Source: Flagellimonas yonaguniensis (GTDB lineage: Bacteria; Bacteroidota; Bacteroidia; Flavobacteriales; Flavobacteriaceae). Taken from it: a stretch of 64,000 bases of DNA. The notes beneath the pieces are model-generated. The model was not told the DNA's origin and searched no databases. It saw only the letters and a list, made by a program, of their open reading frames with translations. The translations under genes and the position numbers were made by a program. This document shows positions 1-6,392 of the stretch, piece after piece (position 1 is the first letter of the stretch; each line of letters begins with the position of its first letter). The DNA lies in the NCBI RefSeq assembly GCF_029193885.1, contig NZ_JARFVB010000004.1, positions 248,001 through 312,000 of the forward strand, written 5' to 3'.

Positions 1-108
1 GCCATTTTCATGTTACCTGGTGGAGCTATTCTTCTTCCAATTTTCATTAAATTGATTCCTAAACTGCTACCTTCCGCTTTTGATGATAACCGGGTGGAAG
101 AAAATTAG
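1..108 (+). CDS. C-terminal end of a LETM1-like protein (5' truncated)
   Basis: The first 108 bases read as one open frame ending in TAG at 106-108; the gene starts before the window. The visible 35 residues contain the run MLPGGAILLPIFIKLIPK followed by LLPSAF and a charged tail. A hydrophobic proline/glycine-rich segment of this type is found at the end of LETM1-like proteins of Flavobacteriia. Only the tail is present, so the family call rests on this motif alone. It is convergent with the LytTR regulator gene that ends at 198. Confidence 0.6.
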   Translation, partial: AIFMLPGGAILLPIFIKLIPKLLPSAFDDNRVEEN

Positions 109-197
109 GTTTTTAACCTAAAAAACCTACTATAAGAAAAATTTATAATGAGTTTTAAATAATGATATTTATTTGATAATCAGTTTTTTAAATTCAA

Positions 198-953
198 CTA
201 CTCCAACCACAACTTAAAGTCTCTTACACGTTCCCTGCTTACGATGACTTCATGCTCATCAAACCGGTTCAACTTGATTTGAAGCCTTGAATTCGTGTAT
301 GAAATGATGTCTCCTATATGATTGATGTTCACGTAGAACTTTCGGCTTACCCTGAAAAATGCCCGTGGTTCCAACTCCTCCTCCAACTGTTCCAAGGTTG
401 TGTCCAACAAATAATTCCTCCCATCCGAAGTTGCGGCATAGGTTCCTTTGTTCTCGCTATAAAAACATTCCACCTCATCGGCATTTATAATTTTTAAATG
501 TTGGCCTACCCTAGCTGTAAATCGCTTTTTGTATTCCCGTTCCAAAGGGTTTACCAAAAGCTTTTTTATGTCATTGAAATCGATGGGGATTTTTTGGTTT
601 TCAGGCTTAAAATTTTGATACTTTTTCACGGCACTTTCCAACTCTTCTTCATCAATGGGTTTTAGTAAATAATCGATGCTATTCAACTTGAATGCTTGGA
701 GTGCATATTCGTCATAAGCGGTGGTGAAAATGATGGCACTTTCCACCTCTATTTCATTAAAAATTTCAAAGGATAGTCCGTCCGATAATTGGATATCCAA
801 AAAGATCAGATCAGGGTGTGGATTTTCTTGGAACCAAGCTAAGGATTCTTCAACGGAATGCAACATGGTGGAGACCTCGATTTCCAATTCCAAAAGCAAT
901 CTGGACAATCGTCTTGCTGCTGGTTTTTCGTCTTCAATAATCAGGACATTCAT
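198..953 (-). CDS. LytTR-family response regulator
   Basis: A 251-residue two-component regulator. Residues 1-120 are a receiver domain: acidic pair near residue 8, phospho-acceptor Asp53 in the FLDIQL context, and the conserved Lys in LLKPI. Residues about 140-251 are a LytTR DNA-binding domain. It is the last gene of a minus-strand series headed by a TPR protein and a LytS-type kinase (2540-3868), its likely partner. Two paired LytTR boxes (2344-2373 and 4568-4597) lie in front of the transcription units of this locus, which suggests that it regulates its own operon. The target list is inferred. Confidence 0.93.
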   Translation of the reverse strand: MNVLIIEDEKPAARRLSRLLLELEIEVSTMLHSVEESLAWFQENPHPDLIFLDIQLSDGLSFEIFNEIEVESAIIFTTAYDEYALQAFKLNSIDYLLKPIDEEELESAVKKYQNFKPENQKIPIDFNDIKKLLVNPLEREYKKRFTARVGQHLKIINADEVECFYSENKGTYAATSDGRNYLLDTTLEQLEEELEPRAFFRVSRKFYVNINHIGDIISYTNSRLQIKLNRFDEHEVIVSRERVRDFKLWLE

Positions 954-999
954 GTATGTTTGGTTTGTGTTTTTGGTTTAGTCTTTAAAGGTAAAAAGT

Positions 1000-1335
1000 C
1001 TATTTATATCTATCCATCTTGCTCCTATCCTCGTCCATGTATTTTTGGATTTGGCGTTTCTCCCACTTTTTAAAGAAAGTAAATTTATGCCTGAATACAA
1101 TCAGTGTATGCACGACCAAGATCAATGCCCAGAAAAGGATATTGGCGGTTATCCATTCGTAATAATAGGATTCCTTTGGAAATGCTTCTGGCAACAAAGA
1201 GTTTAAAACTCCTGTTTGCAAAAGGTATAGCAAACCGTTCACGACCACAAAAATCAAAATGTGTCTGTAATATCCTTTGAGTTCCTCGATTCTTTTTTCA
1301 GCTGCCTCCCTGGTGTTATTTTTGTCCATTGCCAT
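1000..1335 (-). CDS. 2TM-domain membrane protein, paralogue 4
   Basis: A 111-residue protein with the layout of the 2TM family (PF13239): an N-terminal amphipathic stretch (EKRIEELKGYYRH), two hydrophobic helices, and a C-terminal WEKRQIQKYM segment. It is one of four free-standing tandem copies; a fifth copy is fused to the kinase at 2540-3868. It begins 2 bp after the previous copy stops and lies just ahead of the LytTR gene, so the array is probably co-transcribed. The domain has no known biochemical activity; a membrane-signalling role is inferred from its constant association with LytS/LytTR genes. The second Met (1329) is an alternative start. Confidence 0.88.
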   Translation of the reverse strand: MAMDKNNTREAAEKRIEELKGYYRHILIFVVVNGLLYLLQTGVLNSLLPEAFPKESYYYEWITANILFWALILVVHTLIVFRHKFTFFKKWEKRQIQKYMDEDRSKMDRYK

Positions 1336-1337
1336 TT

Positions 1338-1643
1338 TTACTTGTACTTCTCCATTTCCTCTTTGTCCTCATCCATGTATTTTTGGATTTGACGTTCTTC
1401 CCAATCTTTACCCAGCAAAGGGTTAAACCCGAAGGTTTTGGATGCGTGAAAGAACAAACCCATGCCCCAAGCTACCAGCGTGATGAAATGCTCCCATCTC
1501 CAAAAACTGTCTGAATTGAGGTAAATATTGATTAAGATAAAGGTGTTTATTACCACATAAATGGTCAAATGAATGTAAAATCCCTTGAGTTCGTCGACTC
1601 TTTTTTTGGCCCTATCGTACTTTTCTTTATTAAAGTTTTCCAT
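1338..1643 (-). CDS. 2TM-domain membrane protein, paralogue 3
   Basis: About 101 residues with the 2TM signature: a charged start (MENFNKEKYDRAKKRV), ELKGFY, two transmembrane helices and the closing WEERQIQKYM motif. I chose the internal ATG at 1643 over the ATG at 1655 because the sister copies start with the same MEN pattern and this removes an overlap with the upstream gene. It is most similar by eye to paralogue 4 in the C-terminal helix. Nothing in the sequence suggests an enzyme. Confidence 0.87.
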   Translation of the reverse strand: MENFNKEKYDRAKKRVDELKGFYIHLTIYVVINTFILINIYLNSDSFWRWEHFITLVAWGMGLFFHASKTFGFNPLLGKDWEERQIQKYMDEDKEEMEKYK

Positions 1644-1645
1644 TA

Positions 1646-1948
1646 TTATTTCCATTTATTGTTCTGTTCGTCATCCCGCATGATCTCCTCAATCTTGCGC
1701 TTTTCCCAATTTTTCCCGAAAAATGGGTTTAGGTCAAATGTTTTGATGGCATGGAAAATAATTCCGATCCCCCAACCAAAAGCGGCCCACAAGAACCATG
1801 CATAGACAAAATGATTGGTAAAATAATTGATAAGCCCCAATCCAGTGATCACAAGCACGTAGGAGGTAAGGTTACCGTAAAACTTCTTGAGCTCTTCCAC
1901 CCGCTCCCTGGCCCGTATGTACTTGCTTTCTTTATCTGAATTTTCCAT
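1646..1948 (-). CDS. 2TM-domain membrane protein, paralogue 2
   Basis: About 100 residues beginning MENSDKESKYIRARERV. It has the shared ELKKFYGNL motif, two hydrophobic helices, a GWGIGIIFHA turn between them and the membrane exit, and a C-terminal NWEKRKIEEIM segment. The ATG at 1948 fits the sister starts; the frame is open to 1990 but that extension is low-complexity and lacks family features. Tandem position in the 2TM array indicates local duplication. Confidence 0.87.
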   Translation of the reverse strand: MENSDKESKYIRARERVEELKKFYGNLTSYVLVITGLGLINYFTNHFVYAWFLWAAFGWGIGIIFHAIKTFDLNPFFGKNWEKRKIEEIMRDDEQNNKWK

Positions 1949-1992
1949 TGTATTGTTGTTTGATGTGATGTGATAGTTAAAAATACTCATTC

Positions 1993-2271
1993 TTAGAATT
2001 CTTTGTCGTTCATAAGTTCTTGAATCTTACGCTTTTCCCACTCCTTTATAAAGGTGATGTTCTGTCCAAAGGCCGTCATCCAATGGGCTACCAACCCGAA
2101 CCCCCACCCAATGGCCGGAAAAAACACCCAAAGAAAATCGGTGGTTCTAAAATTAAGGTACGCAAGCAATGGAATCACTATACAATAAGCGGTTAGATTA
2201 CAGTAAAAAGATTTAATGTGCCCCACTTTTTCCTTTGCCCTGGTGTAGCGTTGCTCTTCTAAGTTTTCCAT
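1993..2271 (-). CDS. 2TM-domain membrane protein, paralogue 1
   Basis: A 92-residue 2TM protein, the first of the four free copies. Its core (FRTTDFLWVFFPAIGWGFGL) closely follows the 2TM domain fused to the upstream kinase, so these two are probably the most recent duplicates. The 268-bp gap upstream holds a paired LytTR box 73 bp before the start codon, two 7-bp tandem repeats and a dispersed-repeat fragment. This gene may therefore begin a second transcript of the locus that ends with the LytTR gene. Confidence 0.88.
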   Translation of the reverse strand: MENLEEQRYTRAKEKVGHIKSFYCNLTAYCIVIPLLAYLNFRTTDFLWVFFPAIGWGFGLVAHWMTAFGQNITFIKEWEKRKIQELMNDKEF

Positions 2272-2343
2272 GATCTGTTCGTTTTTAAAATTGATTACAG
2301 GTCAAAATTGAGGATCTCTACGCGTAAAATGAAAAGTGAATTC

Positions 2344-2373
2344 CCGAACTGTAATTTTAGTGGGATGAATTGT
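2344..2373 (-). promoter_or_regulatory. Paired LytTR-binding boxes ahead of the 2TM array
   Basis: On the minus strand this reads ACAATTCAT, 12 bp, ACAGTTCGG. The published LytTR consensus is two direct repeats of [TA][AC][CA]GTTN[AG][TG] separated by 12-13 bp; the boxes match at 8/9 and 9/9 with a 12-bp spacer. The proximal box is 73 bp upstream of the 2TM gene start at 2271. A second pair with the same geometry sits at 4568-4597. Confidence 0.75.
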
Positions 2374-2378
2374 ATCTG

Positions 2379-2416
2379 GGGTCAAGGGTCAAGGGTCAAG
2401 GGTCAAGGGTCAAGGG
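2379..2416. repeat. 7-bp tandem repeat, unit GGGTCAA
   Basis: Five perfect head-to-tail copies of GGGTCAA plus three further G residues. It is non-coding, directly beyond the LytTR boxes of the 2TM array. Repeats of this kind can change copy number by slippage, but nothing here shows that it does. Confidence 0.95.
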
Positions 2417-2494
2417 AAGTAAGCAATAAATGAACAACAGGAACTCTTTCAATCCATTTTGGATTTGTTATTTGAACTTAGCCCAACAAAGAGC

Positions 2495-2516
2495 TCTCGA
2501 CTGCACTCGAACTGAC
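2495..2516. repeat. Dispersed REP-like repeat, fragment copy A
   Basis: The sequence TCTCGACTGCACTCGAACTGAC matches one arm of the inverted repeat at 43796-43866 and, on the other strand, the start of the copy at 42764-42805 (GTCAGTTCGAGTG). It is a solitary arm without its partner, in the gap downstream of the kinase gene. Confidence 0.6.
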
Positions 2517-2541
2517 ATCTGACATCTGACATCTGACATCT
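2513..2541. repeat. 7-bp tandem repeat, unit GACATCT, at the kinase stop codon
   Basis: Four copies of GACATCT run into the TAG stop codon (2540-2542, minus strand) of the histidine kinase. On the coding strand the stop is followed at once by repeated AGATGTC units, so copy-number change would not alter the protein. A related but imperfect CAGATAC/CAGATGT series occurs at 16450-16480. Confidence 0.92.
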
Positions 2542-3868
2542 AAAAATCGTCCTTATCCATGAGCTCCCTGATCTTGCGTTCCTCCCAACGCTTGCCCCAC
2601 AAGGGATTATAACCAAAAGCGGCCATTCCATGGGCGGTTAACCCAAATCCCCAGCCTATGGTTGGGAAAAATGCCCATAAAAAGTCCGTGGTGCGGAAGT
2701 TGAGCCACCACAAGAAGGGAATTACGATGCAATAGGCCATCAGGTTGCCATAGAAGTCTTTTATGTTCTTGACCCGCTCTTTGGCATTCGCGTAACGTTT
2801 CTCTTCAATATAGCTCTCCTGAGTCTCCATGACGGTGTACTTTTGGGTAAGCATCGGGATAAAAACACTAAAATCCTTTTCGGTCTTTTCGATGACCATT
2901 TCACGGTCCGTTAAAATATGGTATCGCTGTTTTATATTCTGAAGCCCTACTCCACTACTCTTTTTCACTACTTGTTTTTCCTGAAGATTATTGCTCACGA
3001 CCAACATGCCATTTTGTTCAAACACCTTAATATGCAATGGTCTTGAGGATGTGACCACATTGTGCTTGACCGCATTTTCCAGTAAAAGTTGCAACGACAA
3101 CGGTACAATTTTGGCTTCGGGCTGGGAGCATGCCTCTGGAATATCGAAAATGATACTATCCTCGAAACGCATTTTCAAAAGCCTCACATAAGTCCTGGCA
3201 AACTTCAATTCTTCATCCACAGTAACCAAATCCTTGTTTTTCTGTTCTAGTACATATCGATATACCTTGGACAAGGATGTGGTAAAATTTTGGGCCTGAT
3301 GTGGATCTTCATCAATCAAGCTCGTCAAAACATTGAGACTGTTGAAGAGAAAATGGGGGTCCAATTGGTTTTTCAATGCATCAAACCTGGCAGAAGCTGA
3401 ACCGGCAATGATTTTCTGTTCTTTGACCTGCTTTTCCTTGTAATACTTGTAATAGTAAGCGGCATAGAACATAATGGCGACGGCCATGGCAATGATAAAC
3501 GAGCTTACATAGAACTCGGTGCGCTCCTCTGCCAAAAACTGACTTATGGTTTTTTGATACACCACTACCACGAGTACAAACCTTGATACGATTATCCCCA
3601 AAATAGACGCCGCGATATTTCCTAAAATACCATAGCCCACATATTTTTTGGTAAAAAGCTCCTTATCGTACTTACGCATCATAAATATAAAAGATGCAGC
3701 ATTGAACATGTAAATGATCACTGAAAAAACCATGTTCTCCCAAAACTCCACCCATAGCTCTTGATAGGTCAGGTCCCAGCCCTTGATAAAGAAAATAATG
3801 AGGAAAACTATATAAATAGCTATCCCCACTAAAAATGCCTTAACCAGTTCTCTAAAAAACAGTTTCAT
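2540..3868 (-). CDS. LytS-type sensor histidine kinase with C-terminal 2TM domain
   Basis: A 442-residue protein. Four hydrophobic segments occupy residues about 10-140. A short cytoplasmic linker leads to the His_kinase region, with phospho-acceptor His172 in LDPHFLFNSLNVL, followed by an HATPase_c region (LLLENAVKHN, SSGVGLQNIKQRY). Residues 347-442 form a complete 2TM domain that restarts at an internal ATG (2830), where METQES resembles the starts of the free-standing 2TM proteins. This looks like a kinase gene fused to a neighbouring 2TM gene. It starts 6 bp after the TPR gene and probably phosphorylates the LytTR regulator at 198-953. Confidence 0.93.
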   Translation of the reverse strand: MKLFFRELVKAFLVGIAIYIVFLIIFFIKGWDLTYQELWVEFWENMVFSVIIYMFNAASFIFMMRKYDKELFTKKYVGYGILGNIAASILGIIVSRFVLVVVVYQKTISQFLAEERTEFYVSSFIIAMAVAIMFYAAYYYKYYKEKQVKEQKIIAGSASARFDALKNQLDPHFLFNSLNVLTSLIDEDPHQAQNFTTSLSKVYRYVLEQKNKDLVTVDEELKFARTYVRLLKMRFEDSIIFDIPEACSQPEAKIVPLSLQLLLENAVKHNVVTSSRPLHIKVFEQNGMLVVSNNLQEKQVVKKSSGVGLQNIKQRYHILTDREMVIEKTEKDFSVFIPMLTQKYTVMETQESYIEEKRYANAKERVKNIKDFYGNLMAYCIVIPFLWWLNFRTTDFLWAFFPTIGWGFGLTAHGMAAFGYNPLWGKRWEERKIRELMDKDDF

Positions 3869-3874
3869 CCTCTT

Positions 3875-4498
3875 TTATTTACCGCAGTTTTCCAAAATCC
3901 CCTCTGCTCTTTGTTTCCCCCAAGTAGGGTAAAACGGTGTTTCGGATTTAAAGGTAGCAAAAAGTTCCAAGGCCTTTTCCACATCTTTACAGTATGGTGT
4001 GACATCCTTTCCAAAGTAACGGGCCGACCCCATATCCCATTCGGCTTTAGAGAGTATCACTCGGGGATTGTTGGGTGCCAGCTCCACGGCTCTTTGATAA
4101 AGTTGTGCATTCTTGGGAGATAATGTCATTCCGTAAGTGGCCCCATCAAAAGCTATCCAAGCTGTGTTGATCAGCGCTTCTTGAATCAAAAGTTCTGGAT
4201 TATTGGGAGAGATGGCCTTGGCCACGTCCAAAAACTCCTTGGCCTTTTCCAACTGCTTGCTAAGTTTATCCTCATCTTTCTCCCCAAAGGAAGTTACAGT
4301 GTTTAGTTGAGCAACATAGTAGTATGGCAACCAATTGTCGGGTTCCGCCGTAGCTATTCGTTCGAACATGTTTGATGCCTCTATCGTTTTTTGGTTTTGC
4401 CATAGTTCAAAAGCCTTTTCCATTCCTTTGGAATAGCGGTCCTGAGCGTTGACAAATGTGATTCCCAAGAGTATAATTGCTAAAATCAGTTTTTTCAT
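3875..4498 (-). CDS. Secreted TPR-repeat protein of the LytS/LytTR operon
   Basis: A 207-residue protein with a signal peptide (MKKLILAIILLGITFVNAQ) and helix-pair repeats of TPR type around residues 25-60, 85-115 and 125-165 (for example NNPRVILSKAEWDMGSARYF). It is the first gene of the transcript that includes the histidine kinase, only 6 bp upstream of it, and carries a paired LytTR box 70 bp before its start. A periplasmic partner of the sensor is a reasonable inference; no enzymatic motif is visible. Confidence 0.85.
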   Translation of the reverse strand: MKKLILAIILLGITFVNAQDRYSKGMEKAFELWQNQKTIEASNMFERIATAEPDNWLPYYYVAQLNTVTSFGEKDEDKLSKQLEKAKEFLDVAKAISPNNPELLIQEALINTAWIAFDGATYGMTLSPKNAQLYQRAVELAPNNPRVILSKAEWDMGSARYFGKDVTPYCKDVEKALELFATFKSETPFYPTWGKQRAEGILENCGK

Positions 4499-5096
4499 GA
4501 CTGTCGTTTTATGATTATTGATGGTGCAAAGATGATCTCAAGGGTATGCATTTTAAAAGAAGTCTTACCGAACTGTAAATATTTGGGACTGGACTGTGAT
4601 TCATATCCAGAACACCCCAAAAACGAAAAGAACAACTAAATTGAGTTTTCAGGATGGATTTGTTAAGCTTAACACCAACAAAGTGCTGAGTATATCATTA
4701 TCGAGATCTTACTATTACGACAATCGAAGGACAAGATTTCATCCTGTAGGAAAATCATTTCGATTTACACTCCTTTTTTAAATTAAAAGAATTTTCAAGT
4801 TACTCATTTACAGATTTTTATTATATTTATATAGCTGGTATTTTAAAAAACACCCCCCATACATTCCAGCTATTTTTCTATTTAAGTTAGACCTTTACTT
4901 GCAACTAGAATCTGTGTTTTTCAGGATCGGATATAGCAAGTTGTATTCCCAAACTGCCTTATAATTATTTTAAGTCAACAATTGTAATCATCAATCCAGG
5001 TAACTGCTACCTTGTTTTAAGTATACCTGTAGATAAATTCCGGCCATCATTTGGTCGAGGTTTTCACTATGAATAATTAACCATAATACAAAAACA
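4499..5096. other. 598-bp intergenic region
   Basis: This gap between two divergent genes holds the LytTR boxes at 4568-4597. The rest is AT-rich. A 61-codon plus-strand frame at 4596-4781 lacks domain features and a convincing start, so I do not call it. A strict TAnnTTTG promoter for the lipoprotein gene at 5097 was not found. Confidence 0.7.
4568..4597 (-). promoter_or_regulatory. Paired LytTR-binding boxes ahead of the TPR/kinase operon
   Basis: On the minus strand this reads ACAGTCCAG, 12 bp (TCCCAAATATTT), ACAGTTCGG. The boxes match the LytTR consensus at 8/9 and 9/9 with the expected spacer. The proximal box is identical to that at 2344-2352 and lies 70 bp before the start codon at 4498, almost the same distance as at the other site (73 bp). 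This supports regulation by the locally encoded LytTR protein. Confidence 0.75.
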
Positions 5097-5618
5097 ATGA
5101 AAAAGATCTTTTTACTATGCACTATTACGGCACTTGCATTCAGTGCTTGCCAGCAAGGTCCTGTTCGATATACGCAGGACTCACCAGAAATTGATACGGT
5201 TAAAAAATTGATATCGAACTACAACAGTAAAACATTCGATACAAGTATGTATGCCGATACCTCAAAAACGTATTACAATACCAATAAAAATCCTATATCT
5301 GCCAGTGATGCCATGGACTATCATAAGCAAACAGATGCAAATTATGCGTCCAGAGGATTTAAGAGCGAGAACCAAGAATATGAAATGGTAGTTACCGATG
5401 ATGGGGAGACTTGGGTAAATTGTTGGCTGGATTGGAAAGGCACTTTGGCTGCCAACAATAAAGAAATAGATATTCCCATACATCTCACCTATCAATTTGT
5501 GGATGGTAAAATTGTACGGGAATACGGTTATTGGGACCCATCGGAAATTGTAATGGAACTCCAGAAAATTGAGGCGGAAGCTAAAATGGCCGAAGAAGAA
5601 ATGGAACCAATGGAATGA
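5097..5618 (+). CDS. Lipoprotein with NTF2/SnoaL-like fold
   Basis: A 173-residue lipoprotein: MKKIFLLCTITALAFSACQQ has a lipobox with Cys18. The mature part has the NTF2-like pattern of an N-terminal helix (IDTVKKLISNYNSKTFD), a central TYYNTNKNPISASDAMDYH segment and alternating strands (ETWVNCWLDWKGTLAANNKEI, IHLTYQFVDGKIVREYGYWD). Proteins of this fold can be enzymes or ligand binders; no catalytic set is clear. It is a single-gene unit with a terminator at 5652-5675. Confidence 0.8.
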   Translation: MKKIFLLCTITALAFSACQQGPVRYTQDSPEIDTVKKLISNYNSKTFDTSMYADTSKTYYNTNKNPISASDAMDYHKQTDANYASRGFKSENQEYEMVVTDDGETWVNCWLDWKGTLAANNKEIDIPIHLTYQFVDGKIVREYGYWDPSEIVMELQKIEAEAKMAEEEMEPME

Positions 5619-5651
5619 GTTTTGTCCAGACAATAGCTTTACCAACTAAAT

Positions 5652-5675
5652 AAGGCCCAAATCAGGGCCTTTTTT
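5652..5675 (+). terminator. Rho-independent terminator after the NTF2-like lipoprotein
   Basis: The 7-bp stem AAGGCCC/GGGCCTT has a 6-nt loop and runs into six T residues. It lies 34 bp beyond the stop codon. Confidence 0.85.
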
Positions 5676-5776
5676 ATGTTCATTGTGTTTTGCCCCATAA
5701 CCACTGAAGTCTCATGGATCCATATTTGTTATCTTTATCCTTTTTATGTTTTTAAAGGGCACCGTTTCCTTCAACT

Positions 5777-6388
5777 ATGTATATTCCACCACATTATAAC
5801 AACCAAGATATTGATGAAATCAAAGATTTCTTGAGAAAGAACAGTTTTGGTATTTTAATCAATATTGTCGACCATAAACCTTGGGGGACCCATATTCCAT
5901 TGGAACTGGAAACAGATGATGATGGGGCCGATATTTTGGCAGGCCATATCGCCAAGGCCAATCCACAATGGAAATATTTCAAGGATGAAAGGGAAGTGCT
6001 TTGCATTTTCAATGGGCCTCACGCCTATGTATCATCCTCTTGGTACAAAGAGGAAGAAGTGCCCACTTGGAACTACATCGCCGTACATGTCTATGGAACC
6101 TTAAAGGTTTTGACAGAAGAAGAAACCATGGCATCCATGTACCGATTGGTGGATAAGTACGAAAAGAACTCCAAAAACCCAATTTCCCTTAAAAACCTAT
6201 CACCAAAAACCTTAAGACAAGTAAAGGGTGTTGTTGGTTTTAAAGTTGCTATTTCGGACATACAGGCTACCTATAAACTTTCGCAAACGCAGATAGATGA
6301 CCACCATAAAATAATATCAGAACTTAGGGAGCGCCCCGACTCTGGAAGTCAGAGCATTGCCGAGCATATAAAAAACAAAAAGTCTTAA
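5777..6388 (+). CDS. PaiB-family FMN-binding protein
   Basis: A 203-residue protein of the PaiB family (FMN-binding negative transcriptional regulator), a split-barrel flavin-binding fold. Typical features are the start MYIPPHY, a WGTHIPLEL strand near residue 37, HIAKANPQWK near 61, FNGPHAYVSSSWY near 80, PTWNYIAVHVYG near 98, and the late segment KGVVGFKVAI. In Bacillus PaiB is linked to control of sporulation and protease genes; in flavobacteria the role is unknown. The gene is convergent with, and 4 bp from, the PorP-like gene. Confidence 0.9.
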   Translation: MYIPPHYNNQDIDEIKDFLRKNSFGILINIVDHKPWGTHIPLELETDDDGADILAGHIAKANPQWKYFKDEREVLCIFNGPHAYVSSSWYKEEEVPTWNYIAVHVYGTLKVLTEEETMASMYRLVDKYEKNSKNPISLKNLSPKTLRQVKGVVGFKVAISDIQATYKLSQTQIDDHHKIISELRERPDSGSQSIAEHIKNKKS

Positions 6389-6392
6389 TCGT

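Noticed and set aside
4596-4781. 61-codon plus-strand frame in the gap before the NTF2-like lipoprotein
   Set aside because: Composition is basic and serine-rich without homology-like features; it overlaps the LytTR boxes.
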